Source: an uncultured Bacteroidales bacterium
Lineage (GTDB): Bacteria; Bacteroidota; Bacteroidia; Bacteroidales; UBA932
Direction: 5' to 3'
Length of the DNA stretch: 5,163 bases
NCBI GenBank assembly: GCA_937906795.1
Contig: CALCUQ010000267.1
Span: 1-5,163 of the forward strand
The position numbers were made by a program, and so were the translations under genes. The notes below the pieces were generated by a model. It was not told the origin of the DNA. It searched no databases and worked only from the letters and a program-made list of their open reading frames with translations. Below, one piece after another: positions 1 through 5,163 of the stretch (the first letter of the stretch is position 1; every line of letters starts with the position of its first letter).

Positions 1-104
1 GCCAGGGCAGTATTTACGTTGCCGAACGGTGCGCTGACCTGCACCCCGGCGACAAACGGTCTGATTACATCAATACATTCGCGGGCGATGGCAATACCTT
101 CTGC
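1..104 (-). other. MTHFR/homocysteine S-methyltransferase-like fragment fused in frame to the MATE gene
   Basis: Read on the minus strand in the MATE frame, this stretch encodes residues 314-347, starting AEGIAIARECIDVIRPF and continuing with GVQVSAPFGN. It is not hydrophobic and does not fit MATE helix 9. From memory of the family, the pattern EGIAIAR...VxGVQVSAPFG resembles the C-terminal end of the TIM-barrel methylenetetrahydrofolate reductase domain in bifunctional homocysteine S-methyltransferase/MTHFR proteins; this has not been searched. Base composition changes too: 56 of bases 1-100 are G or C, against 41 of bases 121-220. G or C occupies the third codon position in 19 of 34 tail codons, against 9 of the 31 codons just upstream. 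The six Arg codons in the MATE part are all AGA, while the first Arg in the tail is CGC. The likely explanation is an assembly or library chimera. A true recombination or gene fusion is possible but less likely. Confidence 0.6.
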
Positions 105-1043
105 CTTTTGAGCATCTTTGTATTTTTTTTCTCCAAACTGGTGGGCTACTCTAATTGTAGCAGCTACACCCACTCCATTTGCGGCCATAAATGAGAATGT
201 GGTAATGGTTAGTGCAATCTGGTTTGCAGCCATTGCATCCTGACCAAACCATCCAACCATAATTCCACTTATGTTAAATGCACTGACTTCTACAAGTGCC
301 TGCAACGAAATTGGGATAGATGTCTTAAGCACCTCAAGGAATTTGCTTTTGGAGAATGAGTGTCTGTTTATAAGCTTTATATATCCTTTGTATGGATTGA
401 TACTGAATATCAGGATTACAAATACAAACAGCATAAGAACTCTGCTAATTAGAGTTGCATATGCGGCACCGGCAACTCCAAGGGGCGGAAATCCAAATTT
501 TCCATAAATCAAAATCCAGTTTAGTCCTATATTTAGGATATTGCAGAAAACAGTTATATACATTACGTGTTTTGTAATGCCAATTCCCTCTGCAAAATTT
601 CTTATTGCAAAGAACAATACAAGAGGAATCAAAGAGATTACAGATATGGTATAATATGTTTTTGCGTAGGGGAGTATTTGTGGATCTTGTCCCATATAAT
701 CCATTAGAGGAGTGGCAAACGTTGCCATCAATATAAAAATGCATAGCAGAGAGTCCAATACAAAAGCGTTGGCAAAATAATCTGCAACATTTTTATGGTT
801 GCCTCTTCCATAATTATGTCCTACATGAGGCACAAGACCTTGGGTAAAACAAGTAAAAAACACAAGTAAGATAGCAAAGATGTTGTTTGCAAAACCTACT
901 CCTGCAAATTGTGTGGTACCAAGGTGTCCAACCATTATGTTGTCTGCAAACTGGACAATCATTTGACCTGTTTGTGTAATTATAACAGGAACAGCCAGGT
1001 TGAGATTTCTTTTATAGAAAGGAATGTATGATTTAAAATTCAT
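1..1043 (-). CDS. MATE family efflux transporter, partial at left edge, with a non-MATE tail
   Basis: An open frame runs from ATG (1043-1041) off the left edge, giving 347 whole codons. Residues 1 to about 314 look like an inner-membrane MATE (NorM-type) drug/cation antiporter. A first MatE half starts near residue 12, with an acidic residue in TM1 (D34 in QFADNIMVG, like NorM D36). Alternating hydrophobic segments follow. The second half begins near residue 231, with a TM7 glutamate (E252) and the family-typical stretch GQDAMAANQIA, then IRVAHQFG near 297-304. MATE proteins are usually about 440-460 residues with 12 helices; here the MATE similarity stops after about helix 8. From residue 315 the frame becomes a hydrophilic, non-membrane sequence (see the entry at 1-104), so the C-terminal helices 9-12 are absent. 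The start is supported by position and by a TACCTTTG promoter box 20 bases upstream; no Shine-Dalgarno is visible, as is normal for Bacteroidota. It is transcribed divergently from the phosphosugar mutase gene. Family identity is firm; substrate is unknown. Confidence 0.88.
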   Translation of the reverse strand, partial: MNFKSYIPFYKRNLNLAVPVIITQTGQMIVQFADNIMVGHLGTTQFAGVGFANNIFAILLVFFTCFTQGLVPHVGHNYGRGNHKNVADYFANAFVLDSLLCIFILMATFATPLMDYMGQDPQILPYAKTYYTISVISLIPLVLFFAIRNFAEGIGITKHVMYITVFCNILNIGLNWILIYGKFGFPPLGVAGAAYATLISRVLMLFVFVILIFSINPYKGYIKLINRHSFSKSKFLEVLKTSIPISLQALVEVSAFNISGIMVGWFGQDAMAANQIALTITTFSFMAANGVGVAATIRVAHQFGEKKYKDAQKAEGIAIARECIDVIRPFVAGVQVSAPFGNVNTAL

Positions 1044-1062
1044 AAATTGCCAAATTGGGTTG

Positions 1063-1070
1063 CAAAGGTA
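1063..1070 (-). promoter_or_regulatory. Bacteroidota-type -7 promoter box for the MATE gene
   Basis: On the minus strand this reads TACCTTTG, an exact match to the Bacteroidota -7 consensus TAnnTTTG. It ends 20 bases before the MATE ATG, so transcription would start near 1056 and leave a leader of roughly a dozen bases. No good TTTG -33 element lies at the usual 19-21 base distance upstream, so the call rests on the -7 box and its position. Confidence 0.5.
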
Positions 1071-1080
1071 CTCTTTTTTT

Positions 1081-1091
1081 GCTAATTTAGC
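1081..1091. repeat. Small palindrome in the divergent intergenic region
   Basis: GCTAATTTAGC is an inverted repeat with 5-base arms around one central base, lying between the divergent MATE and phosphosugar mutase genes. A site of this shape could bind a dimeric regulator, but it is short and lies in AT-rich DNA where such repeats arise by chance. No regulator gene is nearby. Function is unassigned. Confidence 0.25.
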
Positions 1092-1116
1092 AGATTGAAA
1101 TTTAAACTTTAATTTT

Positions 1117-2778
1117 ATGGAAAATAACTATTTGGATATAGCAAAACAATGGCTTGGTGCAGATTATGATGAGCAAACCAGAAAAGAGGTTCAGAACCTT
1201 ATTGATAACGATCCTAAAGAGCTTGAAGAGAGCTTCTACAGAATGTTGGAATTTGGTACTGGCGGTTTGCGTGGTATTATGGGTGTTGGTACTAACAGAA
1301 TGAACAAATATACTGTTGGTATGGCTACTCAGGGTGTTGCAAACTATTTGAAACAAAATTTTAAAGACCTACCTCAAATTTCGGTTGCAGTTTCATTTGA
1401 CAGCAGAAATAACAGTGCAGATTTTGCACAGATTACAGCTAACGTTTTCGCAGCAAATGGAATTAAAGTTTATTTGTTTGATTCACTACGTCCTGTTCCA
1501 GAGTTAAGTTACTCTATCAGACATTTCAAATGCCAGGGTGGTGTAATGGTTACAGCTTCTCACAATCCAAAAGAGTATAATGGATACAAAGCTTATTGGG
1601 AGGATGGTGCTCAAGTTACAGCTCCTCATGATACTAACATTATAGCTGAGGTTAGAAAAATCACTTCTCCATCGCAAGTTAAGTTTACAGGAGGAGAGGA
1701 GAATATCCAAATGGTTGGCGCAGATGTAGATGCTTGTTATTTGAATGATATCTCTACTTTATTGTTGTCTCCAGAGTCTGTAAAGAATCATGCAGACCTT
1801 AAGATGGTTTATACACCTCTTCACGGTACAGGTATTACATTGGTGCCTAAGATTCTTGCAAAAATGGGATTCAACAATGTTTCTTTGGTAGAGGAGCAAT
1901 TGGTTAGCGACGGTAATTTCCCTACAGTAAAATCTCCAAATCCTGAGGAGAACTCAGCATTGGAAATGGCAGTTGCTTTGGCAGAGAAAGTTGGAGCAGA
2001 CCTTGTTATGGCTACAGACCCAGATGCAGACAGAGTAGGTATTGCTGTAAGAGACAATGAGGGCAAAATCACTTTATTGAATGGTAACCAGACAGCTTCA
2101 TTGCTTTCTTATTATTTGCTTAGAAGATGGAAAGAGCTGGGCAAGCTTAATGAGAATACCTATATGGTTAAAACTATTGTAACTACTGAACTTTTGGCAG
2201 CAATGGCAAAAGCATACGGAGTTAAAATGTACAATGTTTTAACCGGATTCAAATATATTGCATCTGTAATTAGAGAGAATGAGGGTAAAGCTACTTTCAT
2301 TGGTGGTGGTGAGGAGAGCTATGGTTACAATGCTGGTGAGTTTGTAAGAGACAAAGATGCAGTTGTTGCATGTGCTTTAGTTGCAGAGTGTGCAGCATGG
2401 TGTGCAGACCAAGGCAAGACACTTTATCAATTGTTACAGGATATTTATGCAGAGTTTGGTGAGTATAAAGAGTCTTTATTGTCACTAACCAAGAAAGGTA
2501 AAGCAGGTTTGGAAGAGATTGCTCAAATGATGGTTGATTACAGAGAAAATCCTCCAAAAGAGATTGGCGGATCTCCAGTTGTTAAAATTATTGATTACAA
2601 CAAACCAGAGGAAACAGGTCTTCCAAAATCAAATGTGCTTCAATTCTATACAGAAGATGGTTCTGTAGTCTCTATCAGACCAAGTGGTACCGAGCCTAAG
2701 ATTAAATTCTATTTTGGAGTTCATGGACAAGGTTGTGATGCAAAAGTTGCAGCTTTAAGAAAAGAATTTGAAAAATAA
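1117..2778 (+). CDS. Phospho-sugar mutase (phosphoglucomutase/phosphomannomutase, alpha-D-phosphohexomutase family)
   Basis: This complete 553-residue cytoplasmic enzyme interconverts hexose 1-phosphate and 6-phosphate (glucose and possibly mannose) through a phosphoserine intermediate. It feeds nucleotide-sugar and envelope glycan synthesis or glycolysis. The four-domain family signature is intact and in order: an N-terminal GTGGLRG (47-53); the catalytic serine loop TASHNP (146-151, phosphoserine S148); the Mg2+-binding loop DPDADR (301-306); the sugar-recognition loop GGGEESYGY (397-405 region); and the C-terminal phosphate-binding loop RPSGTEPK (521-528). Length and motif spelling fit the PGM2/PgcA-like class of about 550-590 residues better than the shorter bacterial phosphomannomutase/phosphoglucosamine mutase (about 450). 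The ATG follows an A/T-rich leader without Shine-Dalgarno, as expected in Bacteroidota. The GH3 gene begins only 12 bases after its stop, suggesting one transcript. Which sugar is preferred (Glc-1-P, Man-1-P or a pentose phosphate) cannot be read from the sequence. Confidence 0.95.
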   Translation: MENNYLDIAKQWLGADYDEQTRKEVQNLIDNDPKELEESFYRMLEFGTGGLRGIMGVGTNRMNKYTVGMATQGVANYLKQNFKDLPQISVAVSFDSRNNSADFAQITANVFAANGIKVYLFDSLRPVPELSYSIRHFKCQGGVMVTASHNPKEYNGYKAYWEDGAQVTAPHDTNIIAEVRKITSPSQVKFTGGEENIQMVGADVDACYLNDISTLLLSPESVKNHADLKMVYTPLHGTGITLVPKILAKMGFNNVSLVEEQLVSDGNFPTVKSPNPEENSALEMAVALAEKVGADLVMATDPDADRVGIAVRDNEGKITLLNGNQTASLLSYYLLRRWKELGKLNENTYMVKTIVTTELLAAMAKAYGVKMYNVLTGFKYIASVIRENEGKATFIGGGEESYGYNAGEFVRDKDAVVACALVAECAAWCADQGKTLYQLLQDIYAEFGEYKESLLSLTKKGKAGLEEIAQMMVDYRENPPKEIGGSPVVKIIDYNKPEETGLPKSNVLQFYTEDGSVVSIRPSGTEPKIKFYFGVHGQGCDAKVAALRKEFEK

Positions 2779-2790
2779 TTTCTTGTGAGC

Positions 2791-4971
2791 ATGATCAAAT
2801 CAAATAATATGTACAAGAGGGTGTGTTTAATGTGCACCCTTTTGTTTTTTTCTACAATATCTGTTTATTCTCAGAGCAATAACACTGCAAGAATAAATAA
2901 ACAGGTAGATTCTGTTATGAGAAAACTCTCTACAAGAGAAAAAATTGCACAGCTTATTATTGTAGAGTTTGGTTCAAATGACAGTAAAAAGAAACAGGCA
3001 ATAACTAATAAACTTGTAAAGAAAGAGAAGGTAGGCGGCCTTATTCCAATGAATGATGTTCTTATTCCTGCAATGAAAAGGATGAACGAACTCAATAGTA
3101 TGGCCCAGATTCCTATGCTTATAACAATAGATGCAGAGTGGGGTGCCAATATGAGGTATAAAAAAGAGATCCCACCATTTCCAAGACAAATGCAGTTAGG
3201 GGCACTAAGCAGTGATTCTCTTGTGTATAGGCTGGGTTATCTTATTGGGAAAGAGTGCCTTTCTTTAAAAATGCAGGTGAATTATACTCCCGATGTAGAT
3301 ATTAACAATAATCCTTTAAACCCTGCAATAAACACAAGATCATTTGGAGAGGATAAGCATAAGGTTGCACAATACGGAATTGCTCTAATGAAAGGAATGA
3401 AGGATGCTGGAGTAGCGGGCAGTGCAAAGCATTTTCCCGGACATGGTGATACGGATGTAGATTCCCATTTGGCACTTCCAAAACTTCCTTTTGATTATAC
3501 AAGATTGGATACATTGGAAATGTACCCTTTCAGAGAGATGATAAAAGCCGGTGTGGATATGGTAATGGTAGCACATCTTAACATTCCAGCATTGGATCCG
3601 TCGGGAACACCTGCATCAATATCAAAAAAAATTGTTACTGATTTATTGAGAAATAAATTGGGCTTTAAGGGTATTATTTGCACTGATGCACTTAATATGG
3701 ATGGGGTTGCAAAAGAGAGTGGCCTTGCCAAAAAGGATATCCCTCTTGCAGCCTACAAAGCTGGTGCAGATATTTTACTTATGCCGGAAGATGTGGAGAA
3801 TTCCATCTCTGTAATTGAGAATGCATTGAAAAGAGGTGAGATCTCTATTGCGGGTCTTAATGACAGAGTGAGAAAGATACTTTCTTTAAAGGCAAGACTT
3901 GGCCTGTTCAACAAGAGTTATTCTCCATATGTGAATATAGACGGGTTGGAAGAGAGACTTGTTGTAAAGGAGAATTTGGATCTGATGCAGCAGATTGCAA
4001 AAAACAGTATGACAGTTTTGTTCAACGACAATTCAGAGGGTTTTGGACTTCCTGTAACAGTGGAGAATAAAAAAGTTGCAATCTTTGGTTATAAAGGGGC
4101 TGCTTTATGTAGAGAGTTTGCAATGGTTGCAAAAAAATATGCTGCTGTTGATACTTTGATTCTGGATACTGATGCAACTCTTACAGATATCAAGCAGGCA
4201 AGAAACCGTCTTAGAGAATATGATTTGGTGATTACAGTGTTCAATGACACAGACCCAAGACCTCACAAACAATTTGCAGTAAATAGAGAGGAGATAGATT
4301 TTATTACACATTGGGCAAAAGAACAACCAATGATTGCTGTTTATATGGGATCTCCTTATGCATTGACAAGAATTCCATACTATAAAAACTTTACAGCTTT
4401 TGTATTAGGGTATTCAAATAATGTAGCCAATAATTTTGCTGCAGCTCAAGTTGTGTTTGGTGGAGTTCCTGCAATTGGAGTGTTGCCTGTTTCTGCTGCA
4501 GACTTTAAGGTTGGACATTCAATTACAATAAGTGAAAGATTTAGGGAAGAATATTTTAATTTTATTGGTTCAAAGGAGGATAGCCTGCTTAATGAAACAA
4601 AAAAATTGGGACAGAAAACTTCATCATATCTTACTGTAATTCCTCAGATTTGTGAAATGGTGGCAAGTGGAAGAATCAGTTATGATGAGGTTAAAAAAGA
4701 TTTGGAGTCTGAATTAGCACCAGATAATCTGTTTAATCTTCAACTTTTACTGGATGAAACCAAACGCTATAGCACTGTAAAAAGCAGAGCAGAGAGTATG
4801 TTCAGATTGTTGGGGATGACCAATACAAAATTTGAGGCAGATATGCTAATAACAACTCAAGGTGATTTGGGCAAATTTATATTTATGGTAAATAATGGAG
4901 GCAAATACGAGGGGAAACAGGTTTTATCACCAAAAGCAGCCCAAATGATGAAAGGATTGATGCAATTTTAA
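2791..4971 (+). CDS. Exported GH3 beta-N-acetylglucosaminidase-like hydrolase with a degenerate serine-hydrolase-like tail
   Basis: Numbering here counts from the possible GTG at 2785 (728 residues); I prefer ATG 2791 (third codon), and ATG 2809 is also possible. Residues 9-29 form a signal peptide (basic KR, a hydrophobic run, cleavage near VYS-Q). The nearby cysteines do not form a lipobox, so a periplasmic or secreted soluble protein is likely. Residues about 35-375 are a GH3 catalytic barrel of NagZ type. They include IDAEWG (115-120), RSFGED (185-190), the loop KHFPGHGDTDVDSH (215-228) carrying the Asp-His acid/base dyad of NagZ enzymes (D226, H228), and the nucleophile in TDALNMDG (D301). 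Residues about 400-575 resemble the second GH3 domain. In many Bacteroidota relatives a full serine beta-lactamase-type domain follows, giving about 1000 residues. Here only about 150 residues remain, ending LSPKAAQMMKGLMQF, without a clear SxxK or KTG motif. The expected role is release of terminal GlcNAc from peptidoglycan fragments or other glycans; the exact substrate is inferred. Confidence 0.9.
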   Translation: MIKSNNMYKRVCLMCTLLFFSTISVYSQSNNTARINKQVDSVMRKLSTREKIAQLIIVEFGSNDSKKKQAITNKLVKKEKVGGLIPMNDVLIPAMKRMNELNSMAQIPMLITIDAEWGANMRYKKEIPPFPRQMQLGALSSDSLVYRLGYLIGKECLSLKMQVNYTPDVDINNNPLNPAINTRSFGEDKHKVAQYGIALMKGMKDAGVAGSAKHFPGHGDTDVDSHLALPKLPFDYTRLDTLEMYPFREMIKAGVDMVMVAHLNIPALDPSGTPASISKKIVTDLLRNKLGFKGIICTDALNMDGVAKESGLAKKDIPLAAYKAGADILLMPEDVENSISVIENALKRGEISIAGLNDRVRKILSLKARLGLFNKSYSPYVNIDGLEERLVVKENLDLMQQIAKNSMTVLFNDNSEGFGLPVTVENKKVAIFGYKGAALCREFAMVAKKYAAVDTLILDTDATLTDIKQARNRLREYDLVITVFNDTDPRPHKQFAVNREEIDFITHWAKEQPMIAVYMGSPYALTRIPYYKNFTAFVLGYSNNVANNFAAAQVVFGGVPAIGVLPVSAADFKVGHSITISERFREEYFNFIGSKEDSLLNETKKLGQKTSSYLTVIPQICEMVASGRISYDEVKKDLESELAPDNLFNLQLLLDETKRYSTVKSRAESMFRLLGMTNTKFEADMLITTQGDLGKFIFMVNNGGKYEGKQVLSPKAAQMMKGLMQF

Positions 4972-4991
4972 AATATAAAGGTGGGGAATAT

Positions 4992-5039
4992 ATAAAAATA
5001 AAGAGAGTGACTTTTTGTGTCACTCTCTTATATTTTTAT
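4992..5039. terminator. Strong hairpin terminator, probably bidirectional
   Basis: AAGAGAGTGAC (5001-5011) pairs perfectly with GTCACTCTCTT (5019-5029) around a 7-base T-rich loop. The stem extends by nine A/T pairs, 4992-5000 with 5031-5039, if A5030 bulges out. The outer arm supplies a T-rich tract after the stem for the GH3 transcript. Its A-rich counterpart gives a T-rich tract on the other strand for the convergent minus-strand gene. It lies 20 bases after the GH3 stop and 16 bases beyond the stop of the convergent gene, so it fits termination of both. Confidence 0.88.
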
Positions 5040-5055
5040 TGTATGTTAAACAGTA

Positions 5056-5163
5056 TTATTTCTTAAAGAAATATGCTACAATATTCACAATTATATAGCT
5101 TGCAAAAATTGATACCACCCATATACTCCAATTAAGCGAGCAAATTAGAACTGTAATTCCAAG
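5056..5163 (-). CDS. C-terminal end of an unidentified membrane protein, partial
   Basis: On the minus strand an open frame enters from the right edge and ends at TAA (5058-5056), giving 35 codons. It encodes a strongly hydrophobic segment (NWSIWVVSIFASYIIVNIVA) followed by YFFKK and the stop. This is the usual look of a last transmembrane helix with a short positively charged cytoplasmic tail. The stop lies just beyond the shared terminator, which supports a real gene converging on the GH3 gene. Too little is present to name a family; a transporter or other multi-pass inner-membrane protein is the natural guess. Confidence 0.62.
   Translation of the reverse strand, partial: LGITVLICSLNWSIWVVSIFASYIIVNIVAYFFKK

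Noticed and set aside
271..507. Plus-strand open frame of 78 codons opposite the MATE gene
   Set aside because: It is antisense to well-conserved MATE helices, has no promoter or recognisable protein features, and is explained by the base composition of the opposite strand.
445..744. Minus-strand open frame of 99 codons inside the MATE gene
   Set aside because: It is an out-of-frame shadow of the MATE reading frame on the same strand, with no sensible protein character, while the MATE frame itself is clearly conserved.
1..1043. A genuine, functional MATE-MTHFR fusion protein
   Set aside because: The join removes the last four membrane helices of the transporter and would leave only the extreme C-terminus of the reductase, so neither activity is likely to survive. 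The simultaneous composition shift at the contig edge favours an artefact.
1821..2557. Minus-strand open frames inside the phosphosugar mutase gene
   Set aside because: They lie antisense to an intact, fully motif-bearing enzyme gene and show repetitive low-complexity translations with no family features.
2785..2872. Lipoprotein signal on the GH3 protein, suggested by cysteines near the N-terminus
   Set aside because: The cysteines (residues 14 and 17) lie at the beginning of the hydrophobic core rather than after it, and no L-[AS]-[GA]-C lipobox is present. An ordinary signal peptidase I site near residue 29 fits better.
1..5163. CRISPR array, insertion sequence, tRNA/rRNA, riboswitch, or phage/defence genes
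   Set aside because: No repeat-spacer pattern, transposase motifs, terminal inverted repeats, cloverleaf sequence or long structured leader was visible. The only intergenic stretches (1044-1116, 2779-2790 and 4972-5055) are short and accounted for.

Overview
This is an AT-rich stretch with the features of Bacteroidota, most likely Bacteroidales. None of the starts has a clear Shine-Dalgarno sequence. A TACCTTTG box of the Bacteroidota -7 type (TAnnTTTG) lies before one gene, the Arg codons are mostly AGA, and a secreted NagZ-like GH3 protein of a type common in this phylum is present. Genus cannot be told from the sequence.

Layout: (1) 1-1043, minus strand: the 5' three-quarters of a MATE-family multidrug/Na+ antiporter gene running off the left edge. 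Its last ~33 codons (about 1-104) do not look like MATE. They resemble the C-terminus of a methylenetetrahydrofolate reductase/homocysteine S-methyltransferase type protein and have higher GC, so a chimeric junction is likely near 98-112. (2) 1044-1116: a 73-base divergent intergenic region with a promoter-like box for the MATE gene and a small palindrome. (3) 1117-2778, plus strand: a complete alpha-D-phosphohexomutase (phosphoglucomutase/phosphomannomutase, PgcA/PGM2 type) with all four active-site loops intact. (4) 2791-4971, plus strand, 12 bases downstream: an exported GH3 beta-N-acetylglucosaminidase-like protein. Its catalytic domain is intact, and it ends in a short C-terminal stretch that looks like a degenerate, truncated serine beta-lactamase-type domain. 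(5) 4992-5039: a strong, probably bidirectional hairpin terminator. (6) 5056-5163, minus strand: the last 35 codons of an unidentified membrane protein, convergent with the GH3 gene.

The phosphosugar mutase and the GH3 gene are probably co-transcribed and end at the shared terminator. The mutase interconverts hexose 1- and 6-phosphates for glycan and envelope precursor synthesis. The GH3 protein would act outside the cytoplasm on GlcNAc-containing glycans such as peptidoglycan fragments. A direct metabolic link between the two is inference only.

Most of the window is ordinary housekeeping or envelope sequence. The two points worth a second look are the abrupt identity change at the left edge (probably an assembly chimera, less likely a real rearrangement) and the decayed serine-hydrolase-like tail of the GH3 protein. 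I see no CRISPR array, tRNA, rRNA, riboswitch or insertion sequence.
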